A stretch of 64,000 nt of DNA. Origin: Mucilaginibacter sp. SG564 (GTDB taxonomy: Bacteria; Bacteroidota; Bacteroidia; Sphingobacteriales; Sphingobacteriaceae). How positions within the stretch are numbered: the first letter of the stretch is position 1; the number at the start of each line of letters is the position of its first letter. The notes beneath the pieces are model-generated. The model was not told where the DNA came from. It did no database searches and was given only the letters and a program-made list of their open reading frames with translations. Positions 42,848 to 52,800 of the stretch are shown here, piece by piece. The position numbers and the translations under genes were made by a program. The stretch covers positions 62,001 through 126,000 of the forward strand of contig NZ_JABGNA010000010.1 of assembly GCF_013149275.1 (NCBI RefSeq), written 5' to 3'.

Positions 42848-44359
42848 TTAATCAGCAAGTTCGATCCTAAAACCAGATACCTTCCAGTCAGGTAAGTTTA
42901 CAGGCTTTTTGATCACCAGCATATCTGCTTCCTGGCGCCATTGTATCTTTTCCTTACTGCCCAAAAGCTTCACTGAGCGTATCTTTGTCTTGTTGATACC
43001 GGAGGTTCTCCCGAGCGACTTGATTCGAATATCTGAGGTGGGTGTGTCAAGTAAAAAAGCATACAATTTATTGCCATTACATGTGAATCGGATATCTTCT
43101 GCAGTGTATTTTAACCTGTATTCATTAAAATTATCGGATTTAACTTTTGCTGCCTTTTCGGGGCGCTCTCCAAATATTTTCCATGGGCGGGATCCATAAA
43201 TACCCTCACCATTGGCCGCCGTCCACTTGCCTATCTCGTCAAGTGCATTTAACATATCAGGCTCCAGATCTCCTTCCGGTGTTTGCACAATATTTATTAG
43301 CAGGTTTCCATTTTTACTTACTATATCTACCAACATCCGTATAATATCGGTACCACTTTTGTAGGTTTGGCCGGTGCGGTAAAACCAATCGCCAATAGAC
43401 GTATCAGTTTGCCATGGATACGGGCTGATGGAATCCTGAACGCCTCTTTCAAGATCTTGTACCCACATACCTTGCGAAGGTTGCTTGCAGTTATACACAG
43501 CAGTGAGCTGGCCATTGTTGTAGGCGATATTTCCGTTATAAAAATTGGCTAGCACGTTCCTGCCAACATCCCCAAAGGGGAACCCACCATCTGAATAAAG
43601 CAGGTCGGGGTGATAAGTATCTACCAGTTCTTTAATGGACTTATACCAGGTACGCTGCCATTCCGGATCCGTAGTATACCAGCCGCGGTCATCTGATTTT
43701 GCTTTCGGGTGGTATAAATCAGCATAACGGGGGTCATTAGCGTCATATGGAACCCCCTTATAAACGCCGGAGGTGTCAGCGCTATGTGCTGGTTGATACC
43801 AGGTAAAGCTTGCTCCCAAATGCTCCGACACACCAAATTTAAGGCCATTCTTCTTAGCTTCCTTTTGCCAAATGCCAACCACATCTTTATGGGGTCCCAT
43901 TTGTACAGCATTCCAGCGGTGTAGTGAAGAGTTCCATAAAAAGAAATTATCATGATGGGTGCCCATGCTAACAAAGTATTTTGCGCCTGCCTTTTTATAT
44001 AGCGCCATCAATTTCGCAGGGTCCCATTTTTCAGCCTTCCATAAAGGTATGATGTCCTTGTAACCAAACTTTGACGGGTGCCCGTAATGTGCAACATGAT
44101 ATTTATATTGTTCGCTGCCCTGGATGTACATATTCCGGGCATACCAATCACCCTGACGGGGTACAGCTTGCGGTCCCCAATGTGCCCAAATGCCAAACTT
44201 GGCATCTCTGAACCAAGCCGGATATTGGTATTGTTTAAAAGAAGTGTCCGAAGGCTTGTACGGGCCGTTGTTTATGGGTAGTTCCTGCCCATACAGCACC
44301 AAAGTGAACGTCGACAGGATCAGGTTGAGTGTAAAAATTCTTTTCAGTTTAGTCATCAT
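42848..44359 (-). CDS. GH29 alpha-L-fucosidase (WYAR-type)
   Basis: 503 residues; signal peptide (about 1-24). GH29 features: KFGIWAHWGPQAVPRQGDW, YFVSMGTHHDNFFLW, nucleophile Asp in DLLYSDGGFPF, and GNLLINIVQTPEGDL. Closely resembles the GH29 at 60859 (shared WYAR, HYGHPSKFGYKD and IYGSRPWKIFGE-like segments). In a xyloglucan locus it would remove the terminal fucose of fucogalactosyl side chains (inference). Lies between an uncertain small frame and the esterase in the minus-strand operon. Confidence 0.92.
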   Translation of the reverse strand: MMTKLKRIFTLNLILSTFTLVLYGQELPINNGPYKPSDTSFKQYQYPAWFRDAKFGIWAHWGPQAVPRQGDWYARNMYIQGSEQYKYHVAHYGHPSKFGYKDIIPLWKAEKWDPAKLMALYKKAGAKYFVSMGTHHDNFFLWNSSLHRWNAVQMGPHKDVVGIWQKEAKKNGLKFGVSEHLGASFTWYQPAHSADTSGVYKGVPYDANDPRYADLYHPKAKSDDRGWYTTDPEWQRTWYKSIKELVDTYHPDLLYSDGGFPFGDVGRNVLANFYNGNIAYNNGQLTAVYNCKQPSQGMWVQDLERGVQDSISPYPWQTDTSIGDWFYRTGQTYKSGTDIIRMLVDIVSKNGNLLINIVQTPEGDLEPDMLNALDEIGKWTAANGEGIYGSRPWKIFGERPEKAAKVKSDNFNEYRLKYTAEDIRFTCNGNKLYAFLLDTPTSDIRIKSLGRTSGINKTKIRSVKLLGSKEKIQWRQEADMLVIKKPVNLPDWKVSGFRIELAD

Positions 44360-44372
44360 TTTAGTTAGCTAT

Positions 44373-44651
44373 TTATAGGTAATTGAAAATTCGCTGTTCC
44401 ATAAACTCGGGTTTATAGGGTTCGAGCGAAAAACTTCTAACATTGTCTTTATCAAGTAATATACTTTTGGAGGAATGTTTAGGATTGATGATCTGGACCT
44501 TGCCAGTTAAAATTAAATAAAGTATATGGTTGTTATCTATATAAATCTTGCCATGCCCCCCTTCCGGTGCTTCAGGACCTTGTTCAAGTGAAAGCGTCCC
44601 GGTGAGATTATCGACTAAAAAGCTAAATAGCAGCAGAACAGGAATTGACAT
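44373..44651 (-). CDS. Uncertain small protein between GH2 and GH29
   Basis: 92 codons on the operon strand, 13 bp before the GH29 start and 110 bp after the GH2 stop. A hydrophobic N-terminus (MSIPVLLLFSFL) is followed by HGKIYIDNNHILYLILTGK and a polar end (KPEFMEQRIFNYL). No domain recognised. It could be a real small exported protein or the remnant of a lost gene. Confidence 0.35.
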   Translation of the reverse strand: MSIPVLLLFSFLVDNLTGTLSLEQGPEAPEGGHGKIYIDNNHILYLILTGKVQIINPKHSSKSILLDKDNVRSFSLEPYKPEFMEQRIFNYL

Positions 44652-44761
44652 ATATTTTATTCTGTTTATATTTATATCGATTTTAGCCTCGTATGGCTGG
44701 CATTCATTGTTATTTTTTTATATATTAATAATTGGTGTGTCCCCTGCCCGTTTCCGACGTA

Positions 44762-47170
44762 TCAATATGCCAGTGCTTTAACCGTTAGAGTTGCATCAGA
44801 TAAATCCGTCGAACTAACCGTAAGTTTAATATCACCAGTATTATGCGTGCTCCTGATAACGATCATCGCACTCCCGTGCCATACCTTACGTGAGTTGCCT
44901 GCATATGAGTCAACGTCTTTGATATCGGCATTGTCAACCCCAGCTATTGTACCCGGTCCGTCAATCTTAAAATGCAAACGATTGGTGGCGTTCGATTGAA
45001 TTATGCCGTTTTTATCTGTTATTTCAATTCTCACATACGATAGATTCTGCCCATTAGCCAATATCTCTTTACGATCGGCAATAAGTTTGATTTTTGCCGC
45101 AATACCGGCAGTTTGGAGAATAAACGATTCCGTTTCTTTATCATTTTCAACACCAACTACCTTAAGGTTTCCAGGAGTATAAGGCACGGAGAAAGTAGCT
45201 TTAAATTCCTGTTCTTCGGTTGTCGGTTTTTCACCGAGAAGTTTGCCGTTGAGATAAAGTCTTACTTTGGAGTATTTTGAATATACTTCTACATCAATAT
45301 TCCTCCCCTCAAAACCTGGCCATGTCCAGCTTTCCCAAGTCGGCCATACAGACCATCTGGTCTCTTTGATTTCCAATGGCTCCGGATTTGGTTCGCGAAC
45401 AGCCATATATAGCATCTCCTTATCATTGTACAGCAAGCTTCGGTAATGTGATATAGGTTTTCTCCATCCGGTTAAATCTATATCACCGCAATAAGCAGCA
45501 TGCCAGGGGAAAAAATCATTTTCCCAGTTTTCTCCGGGCACTTCGCCCGAATAATATGAGCGACCTATTCCTGATTCACCCAGATAATCAATTGCCGACC
45601 ATACAAAATCACCGATAATGTAACTGTAATTCTGCACTAATTTCCAGTTAGCAAACGCATCCCGGGGGTAGGATTCGGTCTGAACAATAATGCGGGAAGG
45701 GATTCTTTTATGATCGGCCGGGGCACTTTGTAACTGATAATTATATCCGCAAACGTCATGAACAGCCATAAGCGGATCAAAAGACTCCCATTCATTACCC
45801 CAGGTAACGATGGCCGATGTAACCGGTCTCGTTGTATCTATATTTTTAACAGCGTCTGCAAGCATTTTGGCAGTTATCACAGCTTCAGGCGTTTTTCTTT
45901 CCGATATTTCATTGCCAATACTCCACATGAAAATTGAGGGATGGTTTCTGTCGCGCAGCACCATTGTTTCCAGATCACGTTTCCACCAATGGTCAAAATA
46001 AACTGAATAATCGTATTTATTTTTACCCCCTCTCCAACCATCAAAAGCCTCATCAATAACCAATAAGCCTAACCTGTCGCAAGCGTCTAAAAAAGCTTCG
46101 GAAGGAGGATTATGTGATGTCCTTACAGCGTTAAACCCGCCGGCCTTTAACAACTCCACCTTACGTTCCTCGGCGCGGTCAAAAGCCGCGGCACCCAGGC
46201 AGCCATTGTCGTGATGCACACATCCACCGCTTAACTTAACAGTTTTGCCGTTAAGCTGGAAACCATGCTCGGCAGTAAACTTTAAGGAGCGGATACCAAA
46301 AGCGATCTTTGTTTCGTCCATAATATCATTACCTTTTGATACCTGGATCTGAGCACGATATAAATGAGGGTTTTCGGGAGCCCACAGTAAGGGCTTTACT
46401 ATTTTTATAGTCTGCGTAATTTTCTTTACCTGGTGAGCAGGTAATTCTATTATTATGCTATTATTTCCGGTGACTTTAGCAAATTCGGTCAGTAACCATG
46501 TTTTGACAGTAATCTTTTGTGAAAAGGCGGTTTCGTTCTTTACAGTAGTGTTAACCTGTACAGATGCTTGTTTTGAGGATACATCCGGTGTTGAGACCGC
46601 GACTCCCCAATCGGCTACATGTACGGGATTAAAAATCTTCATCCAGACATGGCGATAAATTCCGGAGCCGCTGTACCACCTGCTGTTTATTTGCCGCGAA
46701 TTATCTACACGTACAGCTATCACATTTTCCTTGCTAAAATCCAAGTATGTTGAAAGATCATAACTGAATGAAGAATAACCATAAGGGCGAACACCAAGTG
46801 ATTTCCCATTGATAAATACCTCGGAATTCATGTAGACACCCTCAAAATAAACGGAAATACTTTTGCCTTTCCACTCGCGGGGGGCTTTGAAGGTTTTTCT
46901 GTACCAGGCTATGCCCGCCGGAAAATAACCGCCAGCGCCACCCGTTGGGTTTTTAGGATTTATCTTTCCTTCAATACTCCAATCGTGCGGCAGATCAAGG
47001 TTACGCCAGCCGGTATCGCTGAAACCTCTGAACCTGGCCAGTGAATCATCGCCCAGCTTAAATTTCCAATTGTAATCAAACAATTGTTTCTGCTTAGTAT
47101 CACTCCGAGTTTGTGCGAAACTTAACATATTGCCTGCTAAAAGCAAGAAGGCCATAGTTATTACTCTCAT
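44762..47170 (-). CDS. GH2 beta-galactosidase
   Basis: 802 residues; signal peptide ending near LSFAQ. GH2 order: sugar-binding domain (about 30-205), Ig-like domain, TIM barrel (about 305-600) with acid/base Glu in WSIGNEISER and nucleophile Glu in IVQTESYPRD, then C-terminal domains of the DUF4982 and invasin-like type (YLNGKLLGEKPT; ANGQNLSYVRIEITDKNG). Removes beta-galactose; in xyloglucan this exposes the xylose side chains. Follows GH3 by 20 bp in the minus-strand operon. Confidence 0.94.
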   Translation of the reverse strand: MRVITMAFLLLAGNMLSFAQTRSDTKQKQLFDYNWKFKLGDDSLARFRGFSDTGWRNLDLPHDWSIEGKINPKNPTGGAGGYFPAGIAWYRKTFKAPREWKGKSISVYFEGVYMNSEVFINGKSLGVRPYGYSSFSYDLSTYLDFSKENVIAVRVDNSRQINSRWYSGSGIYRHVWMKIFNPVHVADWGVAVSTPDVSSKQASVQVNTTVKNETAFSQKITVKTWLLTEFAKVTGNNSIIIELPAHQVKKITQTIKIVKPLLWAPENPHLYRAQIQVSKGNDIMDETKIAFGIRSLKFTAEHGFQLNGKTVKLSGGCVHHDNGCLGAAAFDRAEERKVELLKAGGFNAVRTSHNPPSEAFLDACDRLGLLVIDEAFDGWRGGKNKYDYSVYFDHWWKRDLETMVLRDRNHPSIFMWSIGNEISERKTPEAVITAKMLADAVKNIDTTRPVTSAIVTWGNEWESFDPLMAVHDVCGYNYQLQSAPADHKRIPSRIIVQTESYPRDAFANWKLVQNYSYIIGDFVWSAIDYLGESGIGRSYYSGEVPGENWENDFFPWHAAYCGDIDLTGWRKPISHYRSLLYNDKEMLYMAVREPNPEPLEIKETRWSVWPTWESWTWPGFEGRNIDVEVYSKYSKVRLYLNGKLLGEKPTTEEQEFKATFSVPYTPGNLKVVGVENDKETESFILQTAGIAAKIKLIADRKEILANGQNLSYVRIEITDKNGIIQSNATNRLHFKIDGPGTIAGVDNADIKDVDSYAGNSRKVWHGSAMIVIRSTHNTGDIKLTVSSTDLSDATLTVKALAY

Positions 47171-47190
47171 AATTGATGTATTTTAACCCG

Positions 47191-49344
47191 TTACTTAACC
47201 GCAATTTTTACCTTCTGAACAATATGACGGGATGAATTACCTAACTCCAGGATATACTCGCCGGCCTCCGCATTCCATGCTTTTTTTGATTCATCATAAA
47301 ATGCAAGGTCGGCAACTTTTACCTGTATTTCCACCGTTCTTGCTTCGCCTGGTTTTAGAAATACTTTTTTAAAACCTTTAAGTTCTTTCTCAGGGCGCAA
47401 TACCGAACAAACCGGGTCGCTTACATATAATTGCACAACTTCGGCGCCGTAACTGCTACCTATATTTTTGACGGTAAATTTTACACGGATCGTTTCATCT
47501 TTTTTATAGCTTGATTTGTCTGCAGAAAAATTGTTAAAGGAAAAATCAGTATAAGAAAGACCATAACCAAAGGGAAATTCCGGTTCTATGTTTTTTGTAT
47601 CATACCAGCGATATCCAACCAGTATACCTTCTTTATAGTCGGCTGTCAGGCCCTTACCCGGATAGGTATCCATATTAAATGCAGGTGAATCATGTAACGA
47701 AACCGGGAAGGTAAATGGCAGCTTGCCCGACGGATTGATTATACCTTTTAATACATCAGCAAGTGCGTTACCAGCCTCTGATCCGTTAAACCATGACCAG
47801 ACAACGGTATGATTTGATTTTTTAATTTCATTCAGATCGTACGGAGCGCCTGCCATAACAACAATAACGGTATTTGGATTAACGGCGCTCACCGCATTAA
47901 CCAGGGCTTGCTCTCCAAAAGGCAGTTCCAGGCTTTTGCGATCATGGCCTTCACTCTCATATTCACGGTTTGAGCCGATACATAAAATAGCTACATCGCT
48001 GGCCTTTGCAAGCGCTATAGCATTATCAATCAGGTTCTGATCGGGCTGATCATAGCCACGGTTTTGCTCATCGGTTCTGCTTGCCAGGTAATTAGCCCTG
48101 TAACCCTGGGCAAAGCTAATACTGGCTGTTTTGCCGAATCTTGATTTGATGCCATCCAATGCAGTAACCTCATACCTGGCCTTTACACCTGCACCATAAC
48201 CACCCAAAGCGAATGTACGTACCGCATTATCTCCGATAACAGCAATGCTTTTGATTACATTTTTCAAAGGCAATAAATGATTGTCGTTTTTTAGTAGAAC
48301 GATAGATTCTGACGCAATATCATAAGCGATTTTCGCATGTTCTGGAGTGGCGATAGATCCTTTGGGATGCTGGGCACTCATGGAGGTGTGATACATGAGC
48401 CATAAGATCCGGCTCACTTTATCGTCAATCGTTTTTACCGAAACCTTACCCGCTTTAACTGCGGCAAGCAAAGGCTTGGCAAAGTACCATTGATCATATG
48501 GCCCGCTTGATCCCATTTCAATGTCCAACCCATTGTTTGCGGCTGCAACGGTATGATGTGTTCCGGCCCAGTCTGACATAACCACGCCTTTAAAACCCCA
48601 TTCATTTTTCAGTACCTTGTTTAATAAAAAATCATTTTCGGAACACCAGTAACCATTCAACTTATTGTAGGCCGACATCACAATGTAAGCATTACCTTGC
48701 TCCACCGCCGCTTTAAATGCAGGGAGATAGATTTCGCGTAAAGCTCTTTCATCAACAATCGTATTTACACTGTCGCGGTTAAGTTCCTGGTTATTGGCGG
48801 CAAAATGTTTTATGCAGGCCGCTACGTGCTGGCTTTGGATTCCTTTTACAGATTGAACGGCCAGTTGGCTGTTCAGATACGGATCTTCAGAATAATACTC
48901 ATAAGTACGGCCGCAAAGGGGCATCCTGCAAATATTAAACGCAGGTGCAAGCATCACATTCTTTTTACGGGCATTCGCTTCCTCGCCTATAACTACCCCG
49001 TATTGATGGGCCATAACCGGGTTCCAGGTGGCCGCTATCGCCGAACCATTGGGTAGGAACATGGCAGAATCGGTTGTCCAATTAGCCGAAGCCCAATCAA
49101 AACGTTTTATTTCTTCACGTACTCCTAATGGCCCGTCATCACATGTCAGTTCCGGGATACCTAAACGGGGTACGCCCGCCGAAGAAAATAAAGCATTGCC
49201 ATGCAACATTTCTATTTTTTCTTCGAGTGTCATTTTTTTGATGATGCTGTTGATCTTCGCCTTAAGGGCTGCCTCACTTTTGTGCTGCGCAGAAACACTG
49301 CCAGCCAGAAAAAGCACCATAACACAGGCAATTGTATATTTCAT
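47191..49344 (-). CDS. GH3 beta-glucosidase
   Basis: 717 residues from ATG 49344 (MKYTIACVMVLFLAG, signal to SVSAQ); the frame opens at 49374. GH3 N-terminal barrel (about 30-330) with KHFAANNQE and nucleophile Asp in GVVMSDWAGTHHT, the alpha/beta sandwich (about 380-590) with acid/base region GSNREYESEGHDRKSLELP, and a fibronectin-III-like C-terminal domain (about 630-715). Typical length. Degrades gluco-oligosaccharides after side chains are removed. First gene of the minus-strand arm; the shared promoter module lies about 275 bp upstream. Confidence 0.94.
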   Translation of the reverse strand: MKYTIACVMVLFLAGSVSAQHKSEAALKAKINSIIKKMTLEEKIEMLHGNALFSSAGVPRLGIPELTCDDGPLGVREEIKRFDWASANWTTDSAMFLPNGSAIAATWNPVMAHQYGVVIGEEANARKKNVMLAPAFNICRMPLCGRTYEYYSEDPYLNSQLAVQSVKGIQSQHVAACIKHFAANNQELNRDSVNTIVDERALREIYLPAFKAAVEQGNAYIVMSAYNKLNGYWCSENDFLLNKVLKNEWGFKGVVMSDWAGTHHTVAAANNGLDIEMGSSGPYDQWYFAKPLLAAVKAGKVSVKTIDDKVSRILWLMYHTSMSAQHPKGSIATPEHAKIAYDIASESIVLLKNDNHLLPLKNVIKSIAVIGDNAVRTFALGGYGAGVKARYEVTALDGIKSRFGKTASISFAQGYRANYLASRTDEQNRGYDQPDQNLIDNAIALAKASDVAILCIGSNREYESEGHDRKSLELPFGEQALVNAVSAVNPNTVIVVMAGAPYDLNEIKKSNHTVVWSWFNGSEAGNALADVLKGIINPSGKLPFTFPVSLHDSPAFNMDTYPGKGLTADYKEGILVGYRWYDTKNIEPEFPFGYGLSYTDFSFNNFSADKSSYKKDETIRVKFTVKNIGSSYGAEVVQLYVSDPVCSVLRPEKELKGFKKVFLKPGEARTVEIQVKVADLAFYDESKKAWNAEAGEYILELGNSSRHIVQKVKIAVK

Positions 49345-49804
49345 AAGTATGATTTTAGATTTATTGATTAGCATTATTTAGCTGTAATCGCAACAGCCGA
49401 TTCTTTTACCCCTGACGATGTTGCTTTTAAAAATGATAGATCTCAATAATGAATCCATAGGTGCAGGGCTCCGATGAGACCTGACTGATTCGACAGGTGC
49501 TTTCGCTGATAAAGCCATCGAAAAAATAGTGGAAATAAACTATAGTACTTCATTTTAACATAATATTAATTAAATGGGTAACAAAAAAATTGATTGTAAC
49601 TGTTATGGGTTTATCGGGATAAAATTATGCTGCGCCGCGCAATCGATTGTTTACAAATAGGGGCACAAATGTTAAACTCAATTATTAAACTTATTTTCAG
49701 TATTTTAAAATACAAAACATCAACTTCGGGCAAATCTGGAGGTAAAAGAATTCTGGAAAAGCAGGGTCTTTAAAGTATGAATAAGCCTTAGCATTTGTAA
49801 AACG
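49345..49804. other. Intergenic region between HTCS and GH3
   Basis: 460 bp with no gene. Contains the minus-strand promoter module (49620-49672). The predicted 5' leader of the GH3 transcript would be about 270 bases, unusually long, with AT-rich sequence and no clear conserved fold. Confidence 0.6.
49620..49672 (-). promoter_or_regulatory. Shared promoter module of the xyloglucan locus (copy 2)
   Basis: Minus-strand copy of the module at 32839-32891: 34-bp core at 49639-49672 (33/34 identical; C to T in the spacer) and -7-like TAATTTTA at 49620-49627, with the same 11-bp gap. It drives GH3-GH2-GH29-esterase, while copy 1 drives the GH31 relic-SusC-SusD arm. Confidence 0.7.
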
Positions 49805-52800
49805 TTATTTATTTTTATTACCGATATACGCGGACGGGAGGCAATTAAATTCGGCCTTAAAGGATCGTACAAAATACTTCTTGCTTTTAAAACCAACTTT
49901 ATATGATATCCGTGATATGGTTAAGTGTGGATTCTCCAGCAATTGAGCCGCACGTTTTAAACGAATAGATCGGATGAGCTCTACCGGTGATTTTCCTGTT
50001 AATGCCAGGGCTCTTTTATAGAGTGTAACGCGGCTTACACATAACTCACTGCTCAGTTCCTCTACTGAGAAGTCGGCATTGTCAATGTTCTTCTCAATAA
50101 GTTGTACTGCCTTTTTGATAAACGCTTCATCAAACGAGTCGGTCCCCACATCCGTTGGCTTAACATCAAGCTGCTTTTGATAAGTTTTGCGCATATCCTC
50201 CTGTATAGCCAGTATGTTTTTCAGTTTCGACAAGAGGATCTCAAAATTGAAAGGCTTGGTCAGATAGTCATTGGCACCTGTCTCAAGCCCCTCCAATTGC
50301 TGCTCCTCCCCGGTTATCGCGGTAAGTAATACAACAGGTATATGTGATGTGCGTTTGTCATTCCGTATTTTTCGGCAAAGATCAATGCCGCTCATTTCGG
50401 GCATGCTAATATCGGTAACTACGAGGTTAGGATGCAGGGCTAAGGCTTTTTGCCAGCCTTCCTTACCGTTGGAAGCCTCAATAATTTGAAAAGTTTCATT
50501 TAGATTGTCTTTCAAATAAAAACGAAAATCTTCGTTATCCTCAACTAATAAAACTGTGAGTTTTTTAGCCAAACCAGTTGCGGGTTGAATCCATCCTTCA
50601 TTTCCGGCATTGGCAGGCTCCGGTATACCTCCCTTGTTAGAAGGTATTTGTTCTGCTACTTCTGTAGCTAAATCAACAGGCAACAAGATGGTAAAATAGG
50701 TGCCTTGCCCTGGTTCGCTCTCTACTGATATTTCGCCGTTATGCAGACTTACAAACTCCCTGGTGATTGACAAACCTATACCACTGCCCTGATTAACCAT
50801 AGAGTCGGGTATATCATTCTGAAAAAAGCGTTCAAAGATCTTTTCCTGCTTATCCAATGGGATCCCAATACCTGTATCAATGATCTTGATCTCCAGCAAA
50901 TGCTTCTCAGGCGCTTTTTCAAGTACTGTGAGTAAAACGCTTACATACCCGCCCTCGGGTGTAAATTTAAATGCATTGGAAAGCAGGTTAAATATGATTC
51001 GCTCTATCTTATCATGATCAAAATTGATCACCAGCTTTTCAACTTCCGAATCAAACATAAACCGGATTTGTTTTTTCTCTGCAATGTCAGAGAAAGAATA
51101 CGCCATTTCTTTGATGAAACCGATAATGTCACCGCTCAGGGCATGCAGCCGGAGCTCCTGTACTTCCATTTTCCGGAAATCAAGCAACTGGTTTACCATA
51201 TTCAATAAGCGTTTCGCGTTACGGTTCACCAGTTGCAATTGATACTTTTGTTCAGTGTCTTCTGTTTGCTTCAAAATTTTATCAACCGGGGCTATGATCA
51301 ATGATAAGGGGGTTCTGAATTCATGGCTTACGTTGGTAAAAAACTTAATTTTCATCATATCAAGTTCATGCATACGCCGGGCCTCCTGGCGTTCGTGCTC
51401 GATCAACAGTTTGGCTTCTTGTTTTTCTTTTTCAACCGCAAATTGTCTCTTTATTTTTTTTATTCCCCGCCGGCGCATCAAAAAAAGAACCCCAACGATG
51501 AGCAGTATGTAGATAATATAAGCTAATGTGGATTTCCAGAAAGGCGGCAGTACTTTAATTTTTAACGATATATAATCCGGATCCCATCTTCCCTCCTGAC
51601 TTATCGCCCGCACTTTAAAAATATAATCGCCGCCGTCAAGATTGGTATAGGTCGCCTTGCGCGTAGTGTTATCCGCATCAAGCCAGTCCTTGTCAAAACC
51701 CTCCATCATATATTGATGCTTGACCTTATTGGGGTTGAAAAAGTTCAGCGCGGCAAATTCGATGGTAAAAACATTTTCGCTATGATTCAATGTCATTTCA
51801 CGGGTTGCCGAAATTGCTTTTGACAATACCACATGTCCATTAAACTCTTCGTTAGCCACTATGCTTTTATTAAACAGTAGGAAATCGGTAAAAATCAATT
51901 TCGGCTTATTGACATTGGCATGTATACTTAGGGGGTCGAAAATATTAAAACCATGCCCCCCGCCAAAAATCAATTCCCCCTTACCGGTTTTGAGGGCTGC
52001 ATACATATTGAACTCCCGGCCCTGTAGTCCATCCGTTTCGTCGAAATTTTCAAAGCTGAAAGAATAAGCAGTTTTATTAGTGCTCACCGTTATCCTACAC
52101 AATCCGTTGGCTGTACTTAACCAGATTTTCCCCCGATTATCCTCCAATATATCAAGTACCGCATTGTCAGGTAAACCACTTCGCTTCGTTAACGATCTAA
52201 TAATCCGGGTTTCCGGATTCAATATACTCAATCCTTCCCGAGTTGCTATCCAAATCAAACCACGACTGTCTTGGCTGATACCATTTATATTATTGCTAAC
52301 TAAACTGGTTGTATCATTCTTATTTGTGCTACAATGAATAACCTTTCCTGTGTTTTTGATAAGTATATCTATGCCAGAATACCCTCCCACCCAAATATTT
52401 CCCTTCCTATCCTCAAAAATTGAGGACACGTAAGGACTCCTGATGTCAGTTTGCGAAAAGGGATGGTAAAACATTTCTTTCTTCCTGTCAAATATTTGAA
52501 TCCCCGCGGCAAATGTTCCTATCCATAACTTATGCGAAGAATCTTCAAGAATGCTCCATACCCGGTTATCAGCAATGCTTCCGGCTATCTTATCATCATG
52601 TTTATAATGAATAAATTTTTTCCCGTCAAAACAATCCAGCCCGCCGAAATAGGTGCCTATCCATAATTTTTGATCATGGTCTATACATAAACTTACGATA
52701 ATATCATTACTGAGGCTGTTGGGATTCCCCGCGTCGTATTTATATTGCTTAAAACTGCCCGTTTTACGATTAAAGTAAATCAGCCCCCCGCCATTTGTAC

